Assembly (NCBI GenBank): GCA_950063125.1
Contig: CATLZI010000171.1
Coordinates: 1 to 5,093, forward strand
DNA: 5,093 nt
Direction: 5' to 3'
Source: an uncultured Porticoccus sp.
GTDB lineage: Bacteria > Pseudomonadota > Gammaproteobacteria > Pseudomonadales > Porticoccaceae
The position numbers were made by a program, and so were the translations under genes. This document shows, in pieces, positions 1 through 5,093 of this stretch (within the stretch, counting starts at the first letter, position 1; every line of letters starts with the position of its first letter). The notes under the pieces are model-generated. The model was not told where the DNA came from. It saw nothing but the letters and a program-made list of their open reading frames with translations, and searched no databases.

Positions 1-531
1 AAACATATCCCACTGAGTATCCCAGACATCTCCCTGGGTGCCGAGGAATTCGACGGAACCGTCGCCACCCACCACCGCAGTCAACCACTCCAGTAATTCA
101 TAAAAGGCGCTGAACGCCAGACAGAAACAGGTGACCAGAAAAAACAGCCAGTAGCGCCCGGCCACAACCCGGTTGCGCCAGAGGACTTCTCTCGCCAGAA
201 TCGCGGGCACAAAGCCCTGGGCAAGGTGCCCGAAACGGTCATAGTGATTGCGGGTGAAATCAAACCAGTCTGCCACCAAAAACCCTAACGGTACCCGGGC
301 ATAGGTATAGTGGGCACCCACCAGTAAAATCACGGCGTGCAGAAAAATCAGGTAATAACTGAGTCGCGTCAACGGGAAACCCCGCCGGGTGAGGTACAGC
401 ACCGGCAGGGCCATCAGCACGGGGATCGCCTCAAGCCACCAGGTGGCGCGATCGAACGGCTCGATCCAGGACCAGACCAGCACGGCCAACAGGACAACGA
501 GCAACCACAACAGTTCTCGATTAGTGGCCAT
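1..531 (-). CDS. DUF2238 / YjdF-family inner membrane protein, 3' end cut off
   Basis: An open frame of 177 codons runs from an ATG at 531-529 to the window edge with no stop, so the C-terminus is missing. It matches my recollection of the DUF2238/YjdF family (E. coli YjdF, about 209 residues), so some 25-35 residues are probably lost. Hydrophobic stretches at about residues 7-20, 33-48, 59-78 and 128-155 suggest four or more membrane spans. Family-like motifs are HYTYA (74-78), NHYDRFGHLAQGF (95-107), ELLEW (145-149) and FLGTQGDVWDTQWDM (162-176); the last is the clearest signature. The start codon shares one base with the ubiX stop (TGATG). No canonical Shine-Dalgarno sequence precedes it, only a G-rich stretch, so translation is probably coupled to ubiX. 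The biochemical role of the family is unknown to me. Family assignment is fairly sure; function is not assigned. Confidence 0.85.
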   Translation of the reverse strand, partial: MATNRELLWLLVVLLAVLVWSWIEPFDRATWWLEAIPVLMALPVLYLTRRGFPLTRLSYYLIFLHAVILLVGAHYTYARVPLGFLVADWFDFTRNHYDRFGHLAQGFVPAILAREVLWRNRVVAGRYWLFFLVTCFCLAFSAFYELLEWLTAVVGGDGSVEFLGTQGDVWDTQWDMF

Positions 532-1139
532 CACCCGCCCCAGCGGGGTAGCAGGCCCTGTTCGATTCCCAGATGATCGAGCAACCTCGCCACCAGAAAA
601 TCCACCAGATCATCAATCGTCTGCGGGTTCTGGTAAAAACCCGGCATCGCCGGCATCACGGTGACACCCAGCCGGGCCAGTTTGAGCAGATTCTCGAGAT
701 GCAATTCTGACAGGGGCGTCTCTCTGGGCACCACGATCAGCTGTTGTTTTTCCTTGATCACCACATCTGCCGCGCGCTCAATCAGATTATTGCTGGCACC
801 ATAGGCAATCGCAGAAATAGTGCCGCCACTGGCGGGACAGATCACCATGGAACGGGGCGCAGCGGACCCGGATGCCACGGGAGAGAACCAGTCGCGGGAG
901 GTATTGACAAGGATCTGTTCCGGCTCTGCATCAAAGTTGAGGGTTAGAAAATCCTCCAGCGCCTCGTCCCCGGGCAACGTCAATTCTGTCTCGGTTTCCA
1001 CCACAACCCGCGCCGCTTCCGATATCAGGAACTGGATCTGGCAGTTGGCCTGAACCAGACACTCCAGCAGACGCAAACCATACTGGGCACCGGACGCCCC
1101 GGTCATTGCCAGGGTTATCGAACGATCAAACTCTGCCAT
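531..1139 (-). CDS. ubiX: Flavin prenyltransferase UbiX
   Basis: A 202-residue cytosolic flavoprotein. UbiX joins dimethylallyl phosphate to reduced FMN to make prenylated FMN, the cofactor of UbiD-type decarboxylases; in ubiquinone synthesis this supports decarboxylation of the 4-hydroxybenzoate-derived intermediate. The FMN-binding GASGAQYG motif is at residues 14-21, with the [13 protein letters not shown] segment at about 102-114. Residues recalled as active-site positions in Pseudomonas aeruginosa UbiX appear at the same numbers here: R122, K129, E140, Y169, R185 and W200. The start is taken at 1139 rather than an in-frame ATG 19 codons upstream (1196): family members begin just before the first beta strand, and a GAGGAG sits 7 bases upstream of 1139. 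The first 14 bases overlap the end of mpl, and the stop overlaps the start of the DUF2238 gene. No ubiD partner lies in the window. The enzyme appears intact. Confidence 0.96.
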   Translation of the reverse strand: MAEFDRSITLAMTGASGAQYGLRLLECLVQANCQIQFLISEAARVVVETETELTLPGDEALEDFLTLNFDAEPEQILVNTSRDWFSPVASGSAAPRSMVICPASGGTISAIAYGASNNLIERAADVVIKEKQQLIVVPRETPLSELHLENLLKLARLGVTVMPAMPGFYQNPQTIDDLVDFLVARLLDHLGIEQGLLPRWGG

Positions 1140-2496
1140 GGGCACGCTCCTCAAGTGCGGCCACCAGCTTGCTGTGCAAGCCGCCAAAACCGCCATTACT
1201 CATAATCACCACATGGGTGCCGTCCACCGTCAACTGTAAAATCCGCCCGACCAGCTCATCAATCGTCCCGAGCACTTCAGCGGGAACCGGCCCGGCAGCC
1301 ACCTCTTCCACCAGCGACCAACTCGCGCTATCCGGCTGGAACCAGAGCACCTGATCGGCATCGGCAGTGGCCACGGCAAGGTGACCGCGATGAATACCCA
1401 ACTTCATGGTATTTGAGCGCGGCTCAATGACTGCGAGGATTTTTTCGCTGTTCACCCGATGGCGCAAACCGGCCAGGGTCGTCGCGATGGCAGTGGGATG
1501 GTGGGCAAAATCGTCGTAGACCGAGACACCATCAATGGTCGCCAGCTTTTCCATACGACGTTTGACGCCATTGAACTGGCATAGCGCCTCACAGGACACC
1601 TCTGGCGTGACACCAACATGATGTGCGGCCGCGATGGCGGCCATGCCGTTGGCAATGTTGTGATCTCCAGTCTGCGTCCACTGGACAACCCCGCGCGGCT
1701 TACCCTGATAACTGATCCGGAAAACAGAACCATCCTGTTGTACGGCCTCCACATCCCAACTATCGGGATCACCCAAAGGCTGATACTCCGACCAGTTCCC
1801 CATTGCCAGCACCGCCTGCAGGGAGACATCCCTGACCGGGGCGACAATCAGACCATGGCCGGGAATAGTGCGGACAAAATGGTGGAACTGGGTCTGGATG
1901 GCAGCCAGGTTGGCAAAAATATCGGCGTGATCAAATTCCAGGTTATTGAGAATGGCCGTGCGCGGGCGGTAGTGAACAAACTTGGAGCGCTTGTCAAAGA
2001 ACGCACTGTCGTATTCATCCGCCTCCACCACAAAGAAGGCCGAGTGACCCAACCGTGCAGAAACACCGAAATTGTTTGGCACCCCGCCGATCAGAAAGCC
2101 GGGCTGCATACCGGCGTACTCCAGGATCCACGCCAGCATACTGGCGGTGGTGGTTTTACCGTGGGTCCCCGCCACCGCCAGCACCCAGCGATCGCGGAGG
2201 CAATAATCCCCCAACCACTGCGGCCCGGATGTGTAGGGAATACCGTTATCCAGTACATATTCCACTGCGGGGTTGCCGCGGGACAGCGCATTGCCGATAA
2301 CAACCAGATCCGGTGCGGGATGAAGCTGAGCGGGGTCGTAGCCCTCCGTCAGGATAATACCGGCATTTTCCAGCTGGGTGCTCATCGGTGGGTAGACGTT
2401 ACTGTCGCAGCCGGACACCTCATGCCCCATGGCTTTGGCCAGCTGCGCAAGCGAGCCCATAAATGTGCCGCAAATACCTAGGATATGAATATGCAT
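1126..2496 (-). CDS. mpl: UDP-N-acetylmuramate:L-alanyl-gamma-D-glutamyl-meso-diaminopimelate ligase (Mpl)
   Basis: A 456-residue cytosolic Mur-family ligase, close to the 457 residues of E. coli Mpl. It uses ATP to attach the recycled tripeptide L-Ala-gamma-D-Glu-meso-DAP to UDP-MurNAc, returning old peptidoglycan peptide to the precursor pool. The N-terminal UDP-binding Rossmann domain opens with [13 protein letters not shown] (2-14), the form typical of Mpl rather than MurC. The central domain has the P-loop GTHGKTTT (110-117, K114 for ATP), EADEYD (158-163), [11 protein letters not shown] (194-204) and GDHNIANG (287-294). The C-terminal domain has GVKRRME (320-326), DDFAHHPTA (338-346), [10 protein letters not shown] (378-387) and SNGGFGGLH (443-451). 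All expected motifs are present. The start at 2496 was chosen over an ATG 14 codons upstream because the family begins directly at this MHIHILG. Only a weak Shine-Dalgarno-like GAGA precedes it. It is the first gene of the mpl-ubiX-DUF2238 run and is divergent from the phosphofructokinase gene. Confidence 0.97.
   Translation of the reverse strand: MHIHILGICGTFMGSLAQLAKAMGHEVSGCDSNVYPPMSTQLENAGIILTEGYDPAQLHPAPDLVVIGNALSRGNPAVEYVLDNGIPYTSGPQWLGDYCLRDRWVLAVAGTHGKTTTASMLAWILEYAGMQPGFLIGGVPNNFGVSARLGHSAFFVVEADEYDSAFFDKRSKFVHYRPRTAILNNLEFDHADIFANLAAIQTQFHHFVRTIPGHGLIVAPVRDVSLQAVLAMGNWSEYQPLGDPDSWDVEAVQQDGSVFRISYQGKPRGVVQWTQTGDHNIANGMAAIAAAHHVGVTPEVSCEALCQFNGVKRRMEKLATIDGVSVYDDFAHHPTAIATTLAGLRHRVNSEKILAVIEPRSNTMKLGIHRGHLAVATADADQVLWFQPDSASWSLVEEVAAGPVPAEVLGTIDELVGRILQLTVDGTHVVIMSNGGFGGLHSKLVAALEERAHGRV
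1147..1152 (-). promoter_or_regulatory. Ribosome binding site of ubiX, inside the mpl coding sequence
   Basis: GAGGAG on the minus strand, 7 bases before the ATG at 1139, is a strong Shine-Dalgarno match. It settles the choice of start over the upstream in-frame ATG at 1196. It lies within the last codons of mpl, so ribosomes finishing mpl would pass over it. Confidence 0.75.
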
Positions 2497-2518
2497 ACTG
2501 TCTCGATAGCCTGTCTCT

Positions 2519-2606
2519 GTTGTAGCACTCCGGCACAAGAATCGACCGGCAAACTCATGGGCGGATTCAATTACCCTGCAAGTCTAGTCGGAGCCGGTGC
2601 TACAAC
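2519..2606. repeat. Long-armed inverted repeat in the divergent mpl / phosphofructokinase intergenic region
   Basis: The left arm GTTGTAGCAC-TC-CGGC (2519-2534) is matched by GCCG-GTGCTACAAC (2593-2606). That gives ten perfect pairs, a two-base bulge, then four more pairs, with 58 bases between the arms. The repeat fills most of the mpl-proximal half of the gap, and its left arm ends 22 bases from the mpl start codon. It could be two half-sites for a regulator, a 5' leader stem in the mpl transcript, or the ends of a small dispersed element. I saw no flanking direct duplication of the kind a transposed element leaves. The repeat itself is certain; any function is inference. Confidence 0.65.
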
Positions 2607-2642
2607 GCCACCATAAAAAATGAAATCCCCAACGCTTTCCAG

Positions 2643-2648
2643 TATGAT
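2643..2648 (+). promoter_or_regulatory. Candidate -10 box for the phosphofructokinase gene
   Basis: TATGAT, one mismatch from the sigma-70 consensus TATAAT, lies 38 bases upstream of the ATG at 2687. No good -35 hexamer is seen 16-18 bases upstream (around 2620-2626 reads as TGAAAT-like sequence), so this is a weak prediction. I found no convincing promoter for the divergent mpl gene. Confidence 0.35.
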
Positions 2649-2686
2649 TCGCCGCTGCTGAAAATTGCGGTCCAACGGGGGAACCC

Positions 2687-3949
2687 ATGCCGAAAAAGAA
2701 TGCCTTCTATGCACAGTCCGGCGGTGTCACGGCGGTCATTAATGCCAGCGCCTGCGGTGTCATTGAAACCGCTCGTCGACACGGCGATAAGATCGGCAAG
2801 GTCTACGCGGGTCATAATGGCATTATCGGTGCCCTGCGGGAGGACATGATTGACACCAGCAGGGAATCGGATGAAGCCATTGCGGCCCTGCGCCATACCC
2901 CCGCCGGTGCGTTCGGCTCTTGCCGGTACAAGCTGAAGAGCCTGGAAGAAAACCGCGTTGAGTACGAGCGGCTGATCCAGGTATTCAAAGCCCACAATAT
3001 CGGCTACTTTTTCTACAATGGCGGTGGCGACTCTGCCGACACCTGCCTCAAAGTTTCCCAGCTCTCGGAAAAAATGGGTTATCCAATCCAGGCCATCCAT
3101 ATCCCGAAAACCGTGGATAACGATCTGCCCTTCACCGACAATTGCCCGGGCTTTGGCTCCGTTGCAAAATACGTGGCAATCTCTACCAAAGAAGCAAGCC
3201 TCGATGTCGCGGCAATGTGCGAGTCCTCCACCAAAGTCTTCATCCTGGAAGTAATGGGGCGCCACGCCGGATGGATTGCTGCTGCCAGTGCCATGGCGGC
3301 GGAACAGGCAGGCGACCCGCCCCATATTATTCTGTTCCCCGAGATCCCCTTCGCCCAGGAGGAGTTCATTGCCAAAGTCGAACAGACTGTGCAGCAAAAG
3401 GGCTACTGCGTCATCGTCGCCTCGGAGGGGGTCCAGTACTCCGACGGCACCATGATTGCCGGATCCGTCACCACCGATGCGTTCGGGCATCAGCAGCTGG
3501 GTGGACTGGCCCCCACCCTGGCCGCGATGATCAAGCACGAGCTGGGTTACAAATACCATTGGGCCGTGGCCGACTACCTGCAACGCTCGGCACGACATAT
3601 CGCTTCCGCCACAGATGTAGAACAGGCTTATGCGGTCGGCCAGGCTGCGGTGGAATACGCGTTGGCCGGCAAAAATTCTGTGATGGTGACCATCGAACGG
3701 CTGGCCGGAGAGGAGTACAGCTGGCGGCTGGGAGAAGTCGGACTGGACAAGGTGGCCAATATTGAAAAGAAGATGCCCAGTGATTTTATTTCACGCGACG
3801 GTTTCGGCATCACCCAACTGGCAAGGACCTATCTTGCGCCGCTGATCGAAGGCGAGGACTACCCACCCTATCTCAACGGTGTGCCGAACTATGCCAGGCT
3901 CGCCAAATTGCCAGTGAAAAAAAAGCTCAACACGCCCTTTGATATTTGA
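2687..3949 (+). CDS. pfp: 6-phosphofructokinase, probably pyrophosphate-dependent
   Basis: A 420-residue cytosolic phosphofructokinase that phosphorylates fructose 6-phosphate to fructose 1,6-bisphosphate; in the pyrophosphate-dependent forms the reaction is reversible. Motifs in order: SGGVTAVINA (11-20), GAFGSCRYKLKS (74-85), NGGGDSADT (111-119), PKTVDNDL (140-147, with D144 as likely catalytic base), MGRHAGW (190-196), PE (208-209), SEGVQ (236-240) and YLQRSA (297-302). Lys141 in PKTVDND, where ATP enzymes such as E. coli PfkA have Gly, is a hallmark of pyrophosphate use. The overall sequence resembles the Xanthomonas Pfp type as I recall it. The donor-site motif is GGDS rather than GGDG (ATP) or GGDD (classical pyrophosphate), so donor choice is not fully settled. 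A GGGGGA ribosome binding site (2677-2682) lies 4 bases before the ATG. The gene is divergent from mpl and has no obvious terminator of its own before the next gene. Confidence 0.92.
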   Translation: MPKKNAFYAQSGGVTAVINASACGVIETARRHGDKIGKVYAGHNGIIGALREDMIDTSRESDEAIAALRHTPAGAFGSCRYKLKSLEENRVEYERLIQVFKAHNIGYFFYNGGGDSADTCLKVSQLSEKMGYPIQAIHIPKTVDNDLPFTDNCPGFGSVAKYVAISTKEASLDVAAMCESSTKVFILEVMGRHAGWIAAASAMAAEQAGDPPHIILFPEIPFAQEEFIAKVEQTVQQKGYCVIVASEGVQYSDGTMIAGSVTTDAFGHQQLGGLAPTLAAMIKHELGYKYHWAVADYLQRSARHIASATDVEQAYAVGQAAVEYALAGKNSVMVTIERLAGEEYSWRLGEVGLDKVANIEKKMPSDFISRDGFGITQLARTYLAPLIEGEDYPPYLNGVPNYARLAKLPVKKKLNTPFDI

Positions 3950-4007
3950 TTAAATGAGCCCCTGTTCACATTATCTGATCTCATGACTCATTGAAGAGGG
4001 AGCTCGC

Positions 4008-4679
4008 ATGATCACCTATTGTCCACTACTCCGCCGCTCCATTGCTTTGCTGTTCGCATGCACACTCGCATTCGGTGTCACTACAGCGTCAGCGGGCCAG
4101 AAACCCTGCATTGCCATTGCGCCCCCGCAGGCCCAACTGGGGCAGGGCGCCACAGGCCAGGACGTGGCAGGACCCGTACAGAATATGTTGATGTCCTATC
4201 TGAGCGGCCCACTGCTGGAGGTGGTAGTGCTGCAATCGCGACTACCCGCACAGCTCACCGCCGAAGCCAGGCAATCCGGTTGCGACTACATACTGACCGC
4301 CGACGTGCAATATAAACAGAAAAAGCGTTGGGGTAAGGCGTTATCCCTGGGCGCTGGCATCGCCTCTTCCGCACTACCCTACGCAGGTATGGGTGGCAGC
4401 GTCAGCAGTTATGTGGCCACCGCCACCGCAGCCAATGTCGCGAATACAGCCGCCAATGTACAACTGCAACAGGAGTCGATGGAGTCATTGACCGCAGCGC
4501 AGGGCACCATTCGCAAAGGAGACAGCATTTCATTGGGCTACCAGCTTGACAGCATCAAGGACGGCAAGACCCTCTCGAAAAACACCTTTGAAGAAAAAGC
4601 CAGTCAGGATGGGCAGGATCTACTACTGCCCTTGATCGAAGAGGCGGCAAGCGAAGTTTTCACTAACGTAACGCGCTAG
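4008..4679 (+). CDS. Exported protein of unknown function, possibly with a CsgG/TolB-N-like fold
   Basis: A 223-residue protein I cannot assign a function. It begins with a Sec-type signal peptide: RR at 9-10, a hydrophobic core at about 11-23, and a probable signal peptidase I site after TASA at residue 29, leaving a 194-residue mature protein, probably periplasmic. The mature part starts with a short strand (CIAIAPPQ, 34-41), then helix-like DVAGPVQNMLMSYLSG (52-67), strand EVVVLQ (71-76), helix-like sequence (81-90) and strand CDYILTADVQYK (92-103). This alternation resembles CsgG or TolB N-terminal domains, but that is inference. A basic patch KQKKR (103-107) precedes a Gly/Ala/Ser-rich stretch (109-150). 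The C-terminus reads as a strand pair and a final helix. Mature cysteines C34 and C92 could form a disulfide. GAGGGAG (3996-4002) is a good ribosome binding site 5 bases before the ATG. It may be co-transcribed with the phosphofructokinase gene 58 bases upstream. Confidence 0.85.
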   Translation: MITYCPLLRRSIALLFACTLAFGVTTASAGQKPCIAIAPPQAQLGQGATGQDVAGPVQNMLMSYLSGPLLEVVVLQSRLPAQLTAEARQSGCDYILTADVQYKQKKRWGKALSLGAGIASSALPYAGMGGSVSSYVATATAANVANTAANVQLQQESMESLTAAQGTIRKGDSISLGYQLDSIKDGKTLSKNTFEEKASQDGQDLLLPLIEEAASEVFTNVTR

Positions 4680-4686
4680 CCCGACA

Positions 4687-4727
4687 GGGCATTGCTTTCT
4701 CGGGATTGCAATGCCCATTACCCGAGA
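4687..4727. terminator. Interlocking inverted repeats after the exported-protein gene, possible terminator of convergent genes
   Basis: GGGCATTGC (4687-4695) pairs perfectly with GCAATGCCC (4708-4716), giving a 9-bp stem with a 12-base loop, starting 7 bases after the stop at 4679. The loop carries TCTCGGG (4698-4704), which pairs perfectly with CCCGAGA (4721-4727) just downstream. The two stems interlock, so they are either alternative hairpins or a pseudoknot. No run of T follows on either strand, so it is not a textbook intrinsic terminator. Its place between two converging genes makes transcription termination or 3'-end protection the simplest reading. Confidence 0.4.
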
Positions 4728-4768
4728 GCTACGATCCTCTCCGGCCCCATCTGCCCCCAAGCCAGACA

Positions 4769-4784
4769 CGGCCCAGAAAGGCCG
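4769..4784. other. Small hairpin 3' of dtd
   Basis: CGGCC (4769-4773) and GGCCG (4780-4784) form a 5-bp GC-rich stem with a 6-base loop, 17 bases past the dtd stop as read on the minus strand. There is no T run after it. It may help end dtd transcripts, but a stem this short can arise by chance. Confidence 0.2.
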
Positions 4785-4801
4785 CTCAATATCTTGCCTG
4801 A

Positions 4802-5093
4802 TTAACTCTCCAGCATAAAAGTTACCGGACCATCATTGCACAGACTCACTTGCATATTGGCACCAAAAACTCCCGAGGCTACATCCGGGTGGAGGCGCTC
4901 TGCCCTGCTCATGAAATAATCGTAAAGCACCTCTGCCTGCTCTGGCGGCGCGGCATTGCTGAATCCCGGCCGCAACCCCTTACCGGTATCGGCGGCCAGT
5001 GTGAACTGGGAAACCACCATCAGTCCACCGCCCATCTGCTGAAGGTTGAAGTTCATCCTGCCTCCATCATCGGGAAAGATACGGTAGTTGAGC
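4802..5093 (-). CDS. dtd: D-aminoacyl-tRNA deacylase, C-terminal part (5' end outside window)
   Basis: The last 96 residues of a protein of about 145 are present, so roughly the first 49 are missing. Dtd removes D-amino acids wrongly attached to tRNA (for example D-Tyr-tRNA) in the cytosol, freeing the tRNA and keeping D-residues out of proteins. The fragment starts in the conserved LNYRIFPDD stretch, followed by [11 protein letters not shown], the SQFTLAAD motif (fragment residues 28-35), [12 protein letters not shown] and the C-terminal NDGPVTF (86-92). The latter contains the Gly-cisPro pair (G88-P89) that enforces D-chirality selection in the bacterial enzyme. The ATG at 5056 is internal, not the start: the 12 codons before it are family-conserved and in frame to the window edge. 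It converges on the exported-protein gene across a 122-base gap. The visible part is intact, ending in TAA at 4804-4802. Confidence 0.95.
   Translation of the reverse strand, partial: LNYRIFPDDGGRMNFNLQQMGGGLMVVSQFTLAADTGKGLRPGFSNAAPPEQAEVLYDYFMSRAERLHPDVASGVFGANMQVSLCNDGPVTFMLES

Noticed and set aside
538..548. CCCC-AGC-GGGG hairpin at the ubiX / DUF2238 junction as a terminator
   Set aside because: It is only 4 bp with a 3-base loop, has no T run, and lies inside the ubiX coding end just before an overlapping downstream start, where termination would make little sense.
1618..2481. A 287-codon plus-strand open frame antisense to mpl
   Set aside because: It mirrors the conserved Mpl coding sequence, shows no domain of its own and has no convincing ribosome site.
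2600..3598. A 332-codon open frame on the minus strand, antisense to the phosphofructokinase gene
   Set aside because: It lies almost wholly opposite a clearly conserved gene. Its sequence is low in recognisable motifs, and such long antisense frames are common in GC-rich coding DNA.
3950..4007. A separate promoter or terminator in the 58-base gap before the exported-protein gene
   Set aside because: TTCACA and TTATCT stretches are present but no -35/-10 pair with good spacing, and ATGAG/CTCAT makes only a 5-bp stem; nothing here rises above chance.
4020..4061. Possible lipoprotein signal (LFAC, residues 15-18) in the exported protein
   Set aside because: Phe at position -2 is a poor lipobox residue and the hydrophobic core before the Cys would be very short. 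The hydrophobic stretch continues to a good TASA cleavage site at residue 29.
5054..5056. ATG at 5056 (minus strand) as the dtd start, giving an 84-residue protein
   Set aside because: The 12 in-frame codons before it encode the conserved LNYRIFPDD stretch of Dtd, so the gene continues past the window edge.

Overview
This 5.1 kb window looks like ordinary chromosomal housekeeping DNA from a gammaproteobacterium. The evidence is a Mur-ligase-family Mpl enzyme next to UbiX, an arrangement I recall from Pseudomonas. There is also a Xanthomonas-like pyrophosphate-type phosphofructokinase and a bacterial-type D-aminoacyl-tRNA deacylase. The mix would suit a marine or environmental lineage (for example Cellvibrionales or a relative), but that placement is inference. 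I see no mobile element, CRISPR array, tRNA, rRNA or phage gene.

Left part (1-2496, minus strand): a tightly packed three-gene run read right to left. It is mpl (murein peptide recycling ligase), then ubiX (flavin prenyltransferase), then a DUF2238/YjdF-type inner membrane protein cut off by the window edge. mpl overlaps ubiX by 14 bases and ubiX overlaps the membrane gene by one base (TGATG), so the three are very probably co-transcribed and translationally coupled. The genes share no pathway: cell-wall recycling, prenylated-FMN supply (normally for UbiD in ubiquinone synthesis) and a membrane protein of unknown role.

Middle (2497-2686): a divergent intergenic region between mpl and the phosphofructokinase gene. 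It holds a long-armed inverted repeat (2519-2534 with 2593-2606) and a plausible -10 box for the rightward gene. On the plus strand follows a 420-residue 6-phosphofructokinase of the pyrophosphate-type lineage (2687-3949). After 58 bases comes a 223-residue exported protein with no function I can name (4008-4679).

Right part (4680-5093): a 122-base convergent gap with two interlocking inverted repeats and a smaller hairpin. The C-terminal two thirds of dtd (D-aminoacyl-tRNA deacylase) follows on the minus strand, its start lying outside the window.

I did not find a previously undescribed system. The items most worth a second look are the uncharacterised exported protein, the inverted repeat in the divergent promoter region, the interlocking repeats at 4687-4727, and the GGDS variant of the phosphoryl-donor motif in the phosphofructokinase.
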